Shown piece after piece: positions 8,975 through 18,384 of a stretch of 64,000 nt of DNA (the first letter of the stretch is position 1; the number at the start of each line of letters is the position of its first letter). Location: assembly GCF_000813745.1 (NCBI RefSeq), contig NZ_JWLC01000008.1:211604-275603 (forward strand), read 5' to 3'. Origin of the DNA: Leisingera sp. ANG-M1. Lineage in GTDB: Bacteria > Pseudomonadota > Alphaproteobacteria > Rhodobacterales > Rhodobacteraceae. A program made the translations under genes and the position numbers. Under the pieces are notes generated by a model. It had not been told where the DNA came from and did no database searches. It was given only the letters and a program-made list of their open reading frames with translations.

Positions 8975-10147
8975 ATGCGGAAAGTCTCGATTTTCGGCGC
9001 CACAGGGTCGATTGGCCAGAACACCATCGACCTGATCCGCCGCGCGCCTGAGGCCTATAAGGTGGTGGCACTGACCGGCGGTGCCAATATTGCGCGGCTG
9101 GCGGAGGATGCCATTGCGCTGCGGGCAGAGATCGCTGTCACCGCCTATGAAGACCGTTTGCCGGATCTGCGCGCGGCGCTGGAAGGCTCGGGCGTTGAGG
9201 CGGCTGCGGGACAGGCGGCGCTGATTGAGGCCGCAGCGCGGCCCGCGGATTGGATCATGTCGGCGATTGTCGGCGCCGCTGGGCTGGCCCCGGGGATGGA
9301 GGCGCTGAAGCACGGCACCACGCTGGCGCTGGCCAACAAGGAATCACTGGTTTGCGCTGGCAAGCTGCTTCTGGAAACCGCTGAGATACACGGCGCCAGG
9401 CTGCTGCCGGTCGACAGTGAGCATTCGGCGGTGTTCCAGGGGCTGGTTGGCGAAGATATCAGCGCGGTTGAGCGGATCATCATCACCGCCTCTGGGGGAG
9501 CCTTCCGGGACTGGCCGATCGAGGATCTGGCGAACGCCACATTGGCTCAGGCCTCGTCGCATCCCAATTGGGACATGGGGCAGCGGATCACCATCGACAG
9601 TGCCTCGATGTTCAACAAGGCGCTGGAAGTCATTGAGACAAGGGAGTATTTCGGCGTGCGCCCCGACCAGATCGAGGTGCTGGTGCACCCCGAGTCCCTG
9701 GTCCATGCGCTGGTCGGATTCAACGACGGGGCGATCATGGCGCATCTGGGTGCAGCGGACATGCGGCATGCCATCGGCTATGCGCTGCATTGGCCCGAAC
9801 GGCAGCATCTGCCGGTCGAGCGGCTGGACCTGGCCCGCATTGGCCAGCTGAACTTCCGCGCCCCGGACCTGGCCCGTTACCCGGCGCTGCGCCTGGCCTA
9901 TGAGGTCATGGAGCGCGGCGGTATGATGGGGGCGGTGTTCAACGCCGCCAAGGAACAGGCGCTGGATGACTTCATCGCCGGCCGCATCCGGTTCACCGAG
10001 ATGGCGGCGGTCGTCGAACGGGTGCTTGAACGTTTTGCGGCGGAAAGCAGCCTCATAGATGACGCAATGACACTTGATAACGTGACCCGGGTTGACCATC
10101 TCGCCCGTAAACAGGCGGCTCAGGCCGCAGAAGAACGCGTAGGGTAG
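8975..10147 (+). CDS. dxr: 1-deoxy-D-xylulose 5-phosphate reductoisomerase
   Basis: 390 residues. It converts DXP to MEP, the first committed step of the non-mevalonate isoprenoid pathway, and so feeds the neighbouring uppS. The NADPH-binding motif FGATGSIGQNTIDLI is at the N-terminus. The metal and substrate site follows as LPVDSEHSAVFQ, then the flexible-loop region VHPESLVHALVGF with NDGAIMAHLG. Length and motif order are standard. It lies between cdsA and rseP in the same operon. Confidence 0.98.
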   Translation: MRKVSIFGATGSIGQNTIDLIRRAPEAYKVVALTGGANIARLAEDAIALRAEIAVTAYEDRLPDLRAALEGSGVEAAAGQAALIEAAARPADWIMSAIVGAAGLAPGMEALKHGTTLALANKESLVCAGKLLLETAEIHGARLLPVDSEHSAVFQGLVGEDISAVERIIITASGGAFRDWPIEDLANATLAQASSHPNWDMGQRITIDSASMFNKALEVIETREYFGVRPDQIEVLVHPESLVHALVGFNDGAIMAHLGAADMRHAIGYALHWPERQHLPVERLDLARIGQLNFRAPDLARYPALRLAYEVMERGGMMGAVFNAAKEQALDDFIAGRIRFTEMAAVVERVLERFAAESSLIDDAMTLDNVTRVDHLARKQAAQAAEERVG

Positions 10148-10151
10148 ATTC

Positions 10152-11501
10152 TTGGACGCACTTTCCTTTGTGCCGCAGTTCGGCGGTTTTCTGTATACCA
10201 TTGCCAGCTTCGTTATCGCCCTGTCGGTGATCGTGGCAGTGCATGAATACGGCCATTACATCGTCGGCCGCTGGTCGGGCATTCACGCAGAAGTGTTTTC
10301 GATCGGCTTCGGCCCGGTTTTGTGGAGCAGGGTCGACAAGCATGGCACTCGCTGGCAGATCGCAGCGCTGCCTTTTGGCGGCTACGTGAAGTTCCTGGGC
10401 GATGCCGACGCAGCTTCAGGCAAGGATGCGGCTGCAATAGAGGCTGTGGCTGCGGATCCGGCGGCGTTACGGCGGACCATGCATGGCGCACCGCTATGGG
10501 CCAGGGCTGCGACTGTGGCGGCCGGCCCGGTGTTCAACTTTGTTATGTCGGCGGCGATCTTTACAGCGGTTGCCTTTTCGCAAGGGGTGATGCGCGATCC
10601 TTTGACCATTGGCGGTCTGGCACCGCTACCCGGGATCCAAAACGGGTTGCAGGAGGGCGATGAGCTGATCATTGCGGGCGGTGCGGCGGTTCCCAGTTTC
10701 CTGGACAGGGATGCCTGGGAAGCGTTCCGCGAATCTGTGCCGCAGCAGCAGCCGCTTGAATATGTGGTGCGCCGGGACGGGACCGAGCAGAGCGTCTCCG
10801 GCCCTTACCTCTATCCGCCTCTGGTCCGCGGCGTTGCCCCCCGCAGCGCAGCCTCGGACGCTGGGCTGAAGCCAGATGATGTCATCGTTGCTGTGGACGG
10901 CGCGCCAATTGTGTCCTTTGACCAGCTCAAGGCGCATGTCGAAGCGGCGGATGGCAAGGTTCTGGTACTGGATGTCTGGCGCGATGGCCGGGAAGTGGAG
11001 ATGGCGCTGGCGCCGCGGCGCACCGACGAGCCGCAGCCGGACGGCAGTTTTGCAACGCATTGGCGGATCGGCATCGTTGGCGGGCTGGCTTTTGAACCGG
11101 CCACTGAGGCAGCCGGGATCGGCGAATCCCTGGCAGCCGGCAGCTATCAGGTCTGGGCCGTGGTGGAAACGTCGCTGTCGGGGTTGAAGCACATGATCAC
11201 CGGCGCCATCAGCACCTGCAACCTGTCCGGCCCCATCGGGATCGCGGAGACCTCGGGGGCAATGGCCAGCCAGGGAGCCGAGAGCTTTATCCGGTTTATT
11301 GCGGTACTGTCGACGGCCGTGGGCCTGTTGAACCTGTTCCCGGTGCCGGCATTGGATGGCGGCCATCTGATGTTTTATGCCTATGAGGCGGTCGCAGGCC
11401 GCCCGCCCAGCGACCGGGCGGTGCGCGTGCTGATGTCGCTGGGCATCGCCATTGTTCTGTCACTGATGGTGTTCGCGCTTGGCAACGACCTGTTCTGCTG
11501 A
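10152..11501 (+). CDS. rseP: Site-2 protease, RseP family
   Basis: 449 residues from a TTG start four bases after the dxr stop; no better ATG lies nearby. The enzyme is an intramembrane zinc metalloprotease that cuts anti-sigma factors or remnant signal peptides in the inner membrane. The HEYGH zinc motif is at residues 31-35, inside the first helix, and the second motif NLFPVPALDGGH is near residue 400. Between them lies a periplasmic region with PDZ-like segments (VAPRSAASDAGLKPDDVIVA). The context with bamA and ompH fits envelope stress control. Confidence 0.95.
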   Translation: MDALSFVPQFGGFLYTIASFVIALSVIVAVHEYGHYIVGRWSGIHAEVFSIGFGPVLWSRVDKHGTRWQIAALPFGGYVKFLGDADAASGKDAAAIEAVAADPAALRRTMHGAPLWARAATVAAGPVFNFVMSAAIFTAVAFSQGVMRDPLTIGGLAPLPGIQNGLQEGDELIIAGGAAVPSFLDRDAWEAFRESVPQQQPLEYVVRRDGTEQSVSGPYLYPPLVRGVAPRSAASDAGLKPDDVIVAVDGAPIVSFDQLKAHVEAADGKVLVLDVWRDGREVEMALAPRRTDEPQPDGSFATHWRIGIVGGLAFEPATEAAGIGESLAAGSYQVWAVVETSLSGLKHMITGAISTCNLSGPIGIAETSGAMASQGAESFIRFIAVLSTAVGLLNLFPVPALDGGHLMFYAYEAVAGRPPSDRAVRVLMSLGIAIVLSLMVFALGNDLFC

Positions 11502-11642
11502 GGCGCACGCGCAGACGTGAGCAAAGCGGGGCGGCCACAGTGCCGCCCTACTGCTGCCACAATCCCTTGTTAACGTTTTATCAACGCCCGGGGCAGGCCA
11601 TGCCTGCCGGCCTGGCAAAACGGTGGAAACTGGGGAAGGCAC

Positions 11643-11768
11643 ATGCAAACACTTTCGCAAACCTACAATGGTCTCGGCCTTTTGGTGCGTCTGAACTGGG
11701 ACCGGGCGTTGACCGGATTCGCCATTCTGGGTGCTCTGACGGCCGGGACCTGGCTCGCCACATTGTGA
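11643..11768 (+). CDS. 41-residue single-helix membrane protein of unknown function
   Basis: The frame starts with ATG after a strong ribosome binding site (GGGGAAGG) and encodes 41 residues. Residues 1-20 are polar or amphipathic (MQTLSQTYNGLGLL to NWD), and residues 21-41 form one hydrophobic helix (ALTGFAILGALTAG) ending at the C-terminus. It sits between rseP and bamA, followed by a hairpin. I infer an inner-membrane miniprotein linked by position to envelope assembly. A TTAA-N7-TCAA word at 11570-11584 resembles a CtrA site with one mismatch. The function is unknown. Confidence 0.6.
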   Translation: MQTLSQTYNGLGLLVRLNWDRALTGFAILGALTAGTWLATL

Positions 11769-11775
11769 TTCCTTC

Positions 11776-11804
11776 AACCGGCGCGCAAGCCCGCCGCGCC
11801 GGTT
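11776..11804 (+). terminator. Hairpin after the 41-residue gene
   Basis: A perfect 10-base stem (AACCGGCGCG at 11776-11785 with CGCGCCGGTT at 11795-11804) with a 9-base loop starts eight bases after the small gene. No clean T-run follows, so it may be an attenuator before bamA rather than a full terminator. Confidence 0.45.
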
Positions 11805-11894
11805 GCTTCCAGAATGCGCTTTGTTGGTTTTGACAAGCGCTTTCAAACCCGATACGCACGTCCCAAAGCTGCTATAAAAATCGGGTTCTGAAAA

Positions 11895-14333
11895 ATGGTT
11901 TGGGGGAAAGTCGCAGGCAAGTCCTGTGGTGAGCGTAAGTCGGGCATCAACATCTTGTACCGGAAAGTTTCTGCCATTTCTCTGGCAGTTGCGCTGGGAT
12001 ACGCGCTGGCACCGCTGCCGGCAGAAGCGCAAAGCTTCCGCTTCAATTCGGTCCAGGTTGAGGGCAACCAGCGGATCCAAACCTCCACTGTTGTCGCTTA
12101 TACCGGCATCGAGCGCGGTCAGACCGTCAGCGCAGGCGAGTTGAATGACGCCTATCAGCGCATTCTTGACAGTGGCGTATTTGAAACAGTGGAACTGGTG
12201 CCGAGCGGCAATACGCTGGTGATCAAGGTCACCGAGTTTCCGACCATCAATCAGATCAGCTTCGAGGGCAACCGCCGTCTCAAGGACGACGCGCTGGAAC
12301 AGATCGTCGAATCTGCGCCGCGCCGTGTCTTCAGCCCTTCGCAGGCAGAGCGCGATGCGGCCTTGATTGCCGAGGCCTACAGTGTCCAAGGCCGCCTTGC
12401 GTCAAAAGTAACGCCGCGGATCATCCGCCGCAGCAACAACCGCGTTGATCTGGTGTTTGAGATCTCCGAAGGCGACACTATCGAGGTGGAGCGGGTCTCC
12501 TTTACGGGCAACCGGGTCTATTCCGACCGCCGACTGCGGCGGGTTCTGGAAACCAAACAGGCGGGGTTGCTGCGGGCGTTTATCCGCTCTGACACGCTGA
12601 TCGAAGACCGGCTGGAGTTCGACAAGCAGGTTCTGCGCGATTTTTACCTGTCGCGCGGCTATGTGGATTTCCGGGTCAACAGCACCAACGCTGAAGTCAC
12701 CCGCGAGCGGGACGCGGTGTTCCTGGTGGTCGATGTGACCGAGGGCCAGCAATTCCGGTTCGGGGACATCACAGTGACCAGCGAAATGCCGGAAGCTGAT
12801 GCGGACCTGTTCGCGTCGACGCTGAAGATCAAGCCAGGCGTCGTCTACACGCCCTCGCTGGTCGAAAATGCTATCGACCGGATGGAAGGTCTGGCGGTGC
12901 GCAGCGAGATTGATTTCCTGCGGGTGGTGCCGCGGGTGACCCGCAATGACCGGGATCTGACACTTGATATCGAATTTGTTCTGCAGCGCGGCCCGCGGGT
13001 GTTTGTCGAGCGGATCGATATCGAAGGCAACACCACCACGCTGGACCGGGTCATCCGTCAGCAGTTCCGCTCGGTGGAAGGCGACCCGTTCAACCCGCGC
13101 TCCATCCGCAACAGTGCGGAGCGGATCCGGGCGCTTGGCTTCTTCGCCAATGCGGACGTGGAAACCCGGGAGGGCAGTTCGTCCGACCAGGTGATCGTTG
13201 ACGTCGATGTCGAGGAGCAGCCGACAGGCTCGCTGAACCTAGGCGGTGCTTACTCGGTCACTGACGGCTTTGGTGTGAGCGTCGGTCTGACTGAGAACAA
13301 CTTCCTCGGCCGCGGCCAGCGGCTGTCGCTGCAGGTTGCGACAGCAACCGAGTCGGACTCTTATGTTCTGGGGTTCACGGAACCGTTCCTGCTGGGGCGG
13401 GAACTGAAGTTTGACTTGGATCTGGGGCTCAGTGAGACTGATTCCAGTTTCTCCGAGTACCAGACAAAACGCGTTTTCTTCCAGCCCGGTCTTACATTCC
13501 GCACCGGTGAGGATTCTTCGCTCCAGGTCCGCTACACTTGGGACCAGGATGAGATGCAATTCGAAGAGGCGGATCAGGCGTTGTTCGATGACAACATCGC
13601 GGATGATACTCAGAGCTTCCTGGCCGGCCCCATCGTGCGCAGCGAGATTGCGCAGGGTGAGCGAAGCGCCAGCGCGATTGGATTCACGTATCGTTATGAC
13701 AGCCGTTTGACCGGGCTGGACCCGAACGCAGGTTTCCTGGTGGAGGTCAGCGCGGATTACGCAGGCATCGGCGGTGATTCTGAGTACATCAAAGCAACCA
13801 CCCGCCTTGTTGCGCAGAGGACTATCCTGAATGAGGAAGTGACTTTGCGTGCGACGCTGGAAGCAGGCGGGTTCCAGTGGCAAGGCGATGGATTTAGCCG
13901 GTCTATCGACCGTTTCGTTCTGACACCGTCTATTCTGCGCGGTTTCGAGCCAGGCGGCATTGGCCCCCGGGACCAATCCGCAGTCGGTGGAGGTGCGGGC
14001 AATACGTATGATGACTTCCTTGGCGGGAATTATTACGCTGTGGCCCGTTTTGATGCGGAGTTCCCGCTTGGGTTGCCGGAAGAGCTGGGGATGCGAGGAG
14101 GCTTGTTCTATGATGTCGGCAGTCTTTGGGGCTTGCAGAACGTGAACACGGCTGGCGTTAACACCGGTAACGGGGTTGTTGGGCGCGACCGTTCATTCCG
14201 CCATGTTGTCGGTGTCTCGCTCCTGTGGACCACAGGGTTTGGCCCGCTGCGGTTCAACTTCTCCAAGGCGCTTCAGAAAGAAGACTTCGATGAAGAGCAG
14301 ACCTTTGACCTGACTCTGCAGGCGAGGTTCTGA
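11895..14333 (+). CDS. bamA: Outer membrane protein assembly factor BamA
   Basis: 812 residues, close to the family's normal size. It is the Omp85 core of the BAM complex that folds beta-barrels into the outer membrane. A cationic N-terminus leads to a signal peptide ending near PLPAEAQS (about residue 47). Five POTRA domains follow; the second-to-last region begins VFVERIDIEGNTTT. The 16-strand barrel has the VGLTENNFLGRGQRLSL segment, a VRGF-like ILRGFEPGGIGPRD loop motif, and a C-terminal phenylalanine (LTLQARF) that acts as the insertion signal. The start may lie some codons downstream. Confidence 0.97.
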   Translation: MVWGKVAGKSCGERKSGINILYRKVSAISLAVALGYALAPLPAEAQSFRFNSVQVEGNQRIQTSTVVAYTGIERGQTVSAGELNDAYQRILDSGVFETVELVPSGNTLVIKVTEFPTINQISFEGNRRLKDDALEQIVESAPRRVFSPSQAERDAALIAEAYSVQGRLASKVTPRIIRRSNNRVDLVFEISEGDTIEVERVSFTGNRVYSDRRLRRVLETKQAGLLRAFIRSDTLIEDRLEFDKQVLRDFYLSRGYVDFRVNSTNAEVTRERDAVFLVVDVTEGQQFRFGDITVTSEMPEADADLFASTLKIKPGVVYTPSLVENAIDRMEGLAVRSEIDFLRVVPRVTRNDRDLTLDIEFVLQRGPRVFVERIDIEGNTTTLDRVIRQQFRSVEGDPFNPRSIRNSAERIRALGFFANADVETREGSSSDQVIVDVDVEEQPTGSLNLGGAYSVTDGFGVSVGLTENNFLGRGQRLSLQVATATESDSYVLGFTEPFLLGRELKFDLDLGLSETDSSFSEYQTKRVFFQPGLTFRTGEDSSLQVRYTWDQDEMQFEEADQALFDDNIADDTQSFLAGPIVRSEIAQGERSASAIGFTYRYDSRLTGLDPNAGFLVEVSADYAGIGGDSEYIKATTRLVAQRTILNEEVTLRATLEAGGFQWQGDGFSRSIDRFVLTPSILRGFEPGGIGPRDQSAVGGGAGNTYDDFLGGNYYAVARFDAEFPLGLPEELGMRGGLFYDVGSLWGLQNVNTAGVNTGNGVVGRDRSFRHVVGVSLLWTTGFGPLRFNFSKALQKEDFDEEQTFDLTLQARF

Positions 14334-14337
14334 TCTG

Positions 14338-14952
14338 GTGCCGTTGAAGGCACTGCGCACACTGGCTGCCTGCGGTTTCTCGTTTGCAGCAGCGTTTTTC
14401 GGGGCTGTCCCGGTGTCTTCACAGGAGACTGGGACAAGCCCGTCGGGCAGTGACGCCGGCTTTCAATTGGGGCTGCCGCAAAGCGGCATCCTCACTGTTC
14501 AGCCGGACCGGCTGTTCTCCGAAAGCGCCTTTGGCAAGCGGGTTGAACGCGAGATCGAGGCCGAAGGCGCCGTGCTGACAGCGGAAAACCGCCGTATCGA
14601 AGCAGAGTTGCGCGCCGAGGAATTGGAACTGACGGAACGCCGCAGCGAAATGGAGCCGGATGCATTCCGCACTCTTGCGGATGCTTTTGACCAGAAGGTT
14701 CAGGAAACCCGCCGCCGCCAAGAGCAGAAGCTGCGCGAAATCAGCCAGATGGGCGAGCAGGCCAAGCGCGAGTTTATCGCAGCTTCGTTGCCTGTGCTGC
14801 AGCAGATCATGCGCGAAACCGGGGCTGGTGCGATTCTGGATCACTCATCGGTGTTCCTGAGTGCGGAAGCGGCCGACATCACCAGCCTGGCGATCACCCG
14901 GATCGACGAGGTGCTGGGCGACGGCGTGCAGGATGAGGGCGGCGAGCCCTGA
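14338..14952 (+). CDS. OmpH/Skp-family periplasmic chaperone
   Basis: 204 residues from a GTG start four bases after the bamA stop. A signal peptide covers about residues 1-30 (AACGFSFAAAFFGAVPVSSQ). The mature protein begins with a beta strand (GILTVQPDRLFSES) and continues as a long charged helical coil (EAEGAVLTAENRRIEAELRA), the tentacle design of Skp. It then returns to the trimer core (AGAILDHSSVFLSAEAADIT). Skp holds unfolded outer-membrane proteins on their way to BamA, and the gene order supports this. It is somewhat longer than E. coli Skp. Confidence 0.88.
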   Translation: MPLKALRTLAACGFSFAAAFFGAVPVSSQETGTSPSGSDAGFQLGLPQSGILTVQPDRLFSESAFGKRVEREIEAEGAVLTAENRRIEAELRAEELELTERRSEMEPDAFRTLADAFDQKVQETRRRQEQKLREISQMGEQAKREFIAASLPVLQQIMRETGAGAILDHSSVFLSAEAADITSLAITRIDEVLGDGVQDEGGEP

Positions 14953-15028
14953 GCGCGGTGAACTTGCCCAAAGGCCGCCCGCTTGCTAGGGACGGCGCAG
15001 CACAATTGATGAATATGGGAAACCAAGC

Positions 15029-15499
15029 ATGACCACCGAGCTGCAAAGCGCTGATATTCAACTGATCCAGCGGATCCTGCCGCACCGCTACCCGTTCCTG
15101 CTGGTCGACAAGGTGGTCGATATCGACAGCTACAAGTCGGCGCGCGGCATCAAAAATGTCACCATGAACGAGCCGCATTTCCAGGGCCACTTCCCGGGCA
15201 CGCCGATCATGCCGGGCGTCACCATCGTCGAGGCGATGGCGCAGACTGCCGGCGTGATGCTGGGGGTTGGCATGGATATGGTCGACACCGACCTGCTGAT
15301 CTATTTCATGAATATCGACAAATGCAAATTCCGCCGCAAGGTGGTGCCCGGCGATGTGCTGGAAATGCATGTGGAAACCCTGCGCGGCAAGCCGGGCGGC
15401 AAGATCTTCAAGTTCCTGGGCCGCGCCACCGTGGACGGCGAAGTGGCGGCCGAGGCCGAGTTCACTGCCATGGTCGACCGCCAAAGCGAGGACGCCTGA
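15029..15499 (+). CDS. fabZ: 3-hydroxyacyl-ACP dehydratase FabZ
   Basis: 156 residues with the hotdog fold. It dehydrates 3-hydroxyacyl-ACP in fatty acid elongation and competes with LpxA for hydroxymyristoyl-ACP, which explains the pairing. The family signatures are complete: [13 protein letters not shown] near residue 20 and the active-site helix [18 protein letters not shown] with the catalytic Glu. lpxA starts one base after the fabZ stop. In E. coli lpxD lies upstream of fabZ; here that place holds only the OmpH gene. Confidence 0.97.
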   Translation: MTTELQSADIQLIQRILPHRYPFLLVDKVVDIDSYKSARGIKNVTMNEPHFQGHFPGTPIMPGVTIVEAMAQTAGVMLGVGMDMVDTDLLIYFMNIDKCKFRRKVVPGDVLEMHVETLRGKPGGKIFKFLGRATVDGEVAAEAEFTAMVDRQSEDA

Positions 15500-15500
15500 C

Positions 15501-16286
15501 ATGAGCAGCATCCACCCCAGTGCGATCATCGAAGAAGGGGCCAAGATTGGCGAGGGCTGCGAGATCGGCCCGTTCTGCCTGGTTGGCTCCGATGTTGTGC
15601 TGGGGGACAGGGTTGTTCTGAAGTCCCACGTTGTTGTCACCGGTGATACCGAGATTGGCGACGAGACGGTTGTCTTCCCCTTTGCTGTTCTGGGTGAAAT
15701 TCCGCAGGACCTGAAGTTCAAAGGCGAGAAGTGCAAGACCGTGATCGGCAAGCGCAACCGCATCCGCGAGCATGTGACAGTGAATGCCGGCACCGAAGGC
15801 GGCGGCGGCGTGACCAAGATCGGTGATGACGGTTTGTTCATGGCCGGCTGCCACATTGCCCATGACGCTCAGGTCGGCGACCGGGTGATCGTGGTGAACT
15901 CCGCTGCGGTGGCAGGCCATTGCGTGCTGGAGGATGATGTCATCATTGGCGGCCTTTCTGGCATCCACCAATGGGTGCGGATCGGCAAGGGCGCGATCAT
16001 CGGCGCGGTCACCATGGTGACCAACGATGTGATCCCTTATGGCCTGGTGCAGGCGCAGCGCGGCGAGCTGGACGGGCTGAACCTGGTCGGCCTCAAGCGC
16101 CGCGGCGTGGCTCGCAGCGACATCACCGCCTTGCGGGCTGCCTTCCAGATGCTTGCGCAGGGCGAGGGCACCTTCCAGGAGCGCGCCAAACGGCTGGGCG
16201 ATGAGGCCGACAGCGAATATGTTCAGCGGATTGTAGCTTTCATCACCGGTGAAACCGACCGGTCCTTCCTGACTCCTGGAGGCTGA
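15501..16286 (+). CDS. lpxA: UDP-N-acetylglucosamine acyltransferase
   Basis: 261 residues from the ATG at 15501, directly after the fabZ stop. A longer reading of the frame would overlap fabZ and adds only out-of-frame shadow sequence. It performs the first step of lipid A synthesis. The N-terminal two thirds are left-handed beta-helix hexapeptide repeats (IHPSAIIEEGAKIGEGCEIG), with the catalytic His in the MAGCHIAHD segment. The C-terminal helical part is GLNLVGLKRRGVARSDI. lpxI follows four bases downstream. Confidence 0.97.
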   Translation: MSSIHPSAIIEEGAKIGEGCEIGPFCLVGSDVVLGDRVVLKSHVVVTGDTEIGDETVVFPFAVLGEIPQDLKFKGEKCKTVIGKRNRIREHVTVNAGTEGGGGVTKIGDDGLFMAGCHIAHDAQVGDRVIVVNSAAVAGHCVLEDDVIIGGLSGIHQWVRIGKGAIIGAVTMVTNDVIPYGLVQAQRGELDGLNLVGLKRRGVARSDITALRAAFQMLAQGEGTFQERAKRLGDEADSEYVQRIVAFITGETDRSFLTPGG

Positions 16287-16290
16287 AGCG

Positions 16291-17079
16291 ATGCTGGCAG
16301 TAATTGCAGGCACCGGCGCTCTGCCGGCAGAAGTCGCGGCCCGGGCTCCGGGCCGTCCACTGATCTGTGCGATGGCGGGCTCAGAACCGGACATGGTGGA
16401 TCCCGAGATCACTTTCCGCTTTGAGCAGCTTGGCAGCTTCCTTGAACGGCTGAAGGCAGCGGAGGTCTCGGAGATCTGCATGGCAGGCGCGGTGCGCCGT
16501 CCGAATATTGATCCTTCCGAGATTGATGCAGCCACTCTGCCGCTGGTTCCGGTTCTGCAGGGGGCCTTGGCAGCCGGTGATGATGGCGCCTTGCGGGCCA
16601 TCATCGGTATCTTCGAGCAGGCAGGTCTGGCCGTCCGTGCCGCCCATGAAGTGGCGCCTGATCTGCTGATGGAAGAAGGCGTGCCGACCAAAGTGCAGCC
16701 GGGCGAGCTGGATAAGGCGGATGCCCTGCGCGGTGCGGAAATTGTCGCGGCCATGTCGGCCGCTGATGTCGGCCAATCCTGCGCAGTGCGCGGGCGGCAG
16801 GCGATTGCTGTGGAGAATCTTTTCGGCACCGATTGGATGCTGAATGCGCTGCAGCAGCGCCCGGACGGGCAGGGCGGGCTCTTGTTCAAGGCCCCGAAGC
16901 CGGCGCAGGACCGCCGCGCCGATCTGCCGACGATCGGCGTCGGGACGGTTGAAGCCGCGGCGGCTGCCGGGCTTTCGGGCATTGTGCTGGAAGCCGGGGG
17001 CGTGATTGTGCTGGACCAGGAGGCGGTGATCGAGGCCTGCGACCGGCTCGGCCTGTTCCTGTGGCTGCGCCAAGCATGA
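16291..17079 (+). CDS. lpxI: UDP-2,3-diacylglucosamine pyrophosphatase LpxI
   Basis: 262 residues of the former DUF1009 family. LpxI hydrolyses UDP-2,3-diacylglucosamine to lipid X and replaces the unrelated LpxH in many alphaproteobacteria. Family sequence is clear at the N-terminus (LAVIAGTGALPAEVA), the middle (ICMAGAVRRPNID) and the end (LPTIGVGTVEAAAAAGLSGI and EAGGVIVLDQEAVI). It sits between lpxA and lpxB, the proper pathway position, and its stop overlaps the lpxB start (ATGA). Confidence 0.96.
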   Translation: MLAVIAGTGALPAEVAARAPGRPLICAMAGSEPDMVDPEITFRFEQLGSFLERLKAAEVSEICMAGAVRRPNIDPSEIDAATLPLVPVLQGALAAGDDGALRAIIGIFEQAGLAVRAAHEVAPDLLMEEGVPTKVQPGELDKADALRGAEIVAAMSAADVGQSCAVRGRQAIAVENLFGTDWMLNALQQRPDGQGGLLFKAPKPAQDRRADLPTIGVGTVEAAAAAGLSGIVLEAGGVIVLDQEAVIEACDRLGLFLWLRQA

Positions 17080-18242
17080 GCCTTCGGGTTTTTATCCTGG
17101 CCGGAGAACCTTCGGGCGACCGGCTGGGCGGGGCTTTGATGGCGGGGCTTAAGCTACTTGAACCCGGCGTCAGATTTGACGGCATCGGCGGGGCGCTGAT
17201 GTCGGAACAGGGGCTGGTCTCGCGCTTTCCGATGGATGAGCTGTCTGTTATGGGGCTGGCCGAGGTGCTGCCCAAATACCGCCATCTGAAGCGCCGGATC
17301 CGGGAAACCGCGCAAGCCGTGCTTGAAACCAAGCCGGATGTGCTGATCACCATCGACAGTCCGGACTTCAGCTTGCGGGTGGCGCGGCTGGTCAAAGAGC
17401 AAAGCGATATCCGTACCGTGCATTACGTGGCGCCGTCGGTTTGGGCCTGGCGGCCCAAGCGGGCGGGCAAGATGGCGGAAGTCATCGACCAAGTGCTGGC
17501 TCTGCTGCCGTTTGAGCCGCCATATATGCAAGCGGCCGGCATGGATTGCGATTTTGTCGGCCACCCGGTGGTGGCGGAAGCTCAGGCCTCGGATGCGGAA
17601 GTTGCAGCATTCCGGGAGGCGTTCGGGCTGGGGGATGCACCTTATGTGCTGGCGCTGCCTGGGTCGCGGCGTTCGGAGGTGTCGCGTCTGGCACCTGAAT
17701 TTGGCGGCGCATTGGTTCGGTTTGCCAAGGATCATCCGCAGTACAGGATTGTAGTGCCCGCTGCCGCACCTGTGGCCGGCTTGGTTCAGGAGGCACTGAA
17801 AGAATGGCCTAAAGGGACGGTCCTTGTTGATCCGAGCCTGTTTGAGCCTGCCACAGCCAAGGCGCATAAACGCGCGGCCTTTGCCGGCGCGGAATTGGCG
17901 CTGGCGGCCTCCGGTACTGTGTCGCTGGAATTGGCAGCGTCTTCGACGCCCATGGTGATTGCCTACAAGTTTCAATGGCTGACCTGGCAGATCATGAAGC
18001 GTATGGCACTGATCGATACGGTGACCCTGGTCAATCTGGTGAGCGATACCCGGGTGGTTCCTGAGTGTTTGGGGCCGGATTGCACGCCACAGGCCATTGC
18101 GGCTGAGCTGAAGAAGCTGGCGGCTGAGCCGTATGCGCAGCGCGAAGCGATGGCGCTGACCATGGAGCGTTTGGGGCTCGGCGGTGAAGCGCCGGGGCTG
18201 CGTGCGGCCCGCGCGGTTCTCGAGAGGCTGCCCGCTAAGTAG
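17076..18242 (+). CDS. lpxB: Lipid-A-disaccharide synthase
   Basis: 388 residues from the ATG that overlaps the lpxI stop; an earlier in-frame codon would add only five residues inside lpxI. It joins lipid X and UDP-diacylglucosamine into the lipid A disaccharide at the inner membrane. Family features are VFILAGEPSGDRLGGAL at the start, YVAPSVWAWRPKRAG in the middle and ALPGSRRSEVSRLAP at the nucleotide-binding domain. The segment LAASGTVSLELA is typical. It is the last gene of the envelope operon, with a strong terminator 143 bases downstream. Confidence 0.97.
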   Translation: MSLRVFILAGEPSGDRLGGALMAGLKLLEPGVRFDGIGGALMSEQGLVSRFPMDELSVMGLAEVLPKYRHLKRRIRETAQAVLETKPDVLITIDSPDFSLRVARLVKEQSDIRTVHYVAPSVWAWRPKRAGKMAEVIDQVLALLPFEPPYMQAAGMDCDFVGHPVVAEAQASDAEVAAFREAFGLGDAPYVLALPGSRRSEVSRLAPEFGGALVRFAKDHPQYRIVVPAAAPVAGLVQEALKEWPKGTVLVDPSLFEPATAKAHKRAAFAGAELALAASGTVSLELAASSTPMVIAYKFQWLTWQIMKRMALIDTVTLVNLVSDTRVVPECLGPDCTPQAIAAELKKLAAEPYAQREAMALTMERLGLGGEAPGLRAARAVLERLPAK

Positions 18243-18384
18243 TGCAGGGGCGCAGCAAAAGCGGAGCTTTCACTGCGCAGAGTCTGGTGGCGCGGGCGCT
18301 TCGCACCCGCGCGGGCCCGCCGCAACGGCTGCGCAGGACATGGCTGTCAGGACAAGATGATCCGGGAGAAAGTGTTCTGCTGAG

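Noticed and set aside
15354-15500. An upstream extension of lpxA into fabZ
   Set aside because: The extra residues are an out-of-frame reading of fabZ; the family start is the ATG at 15501.
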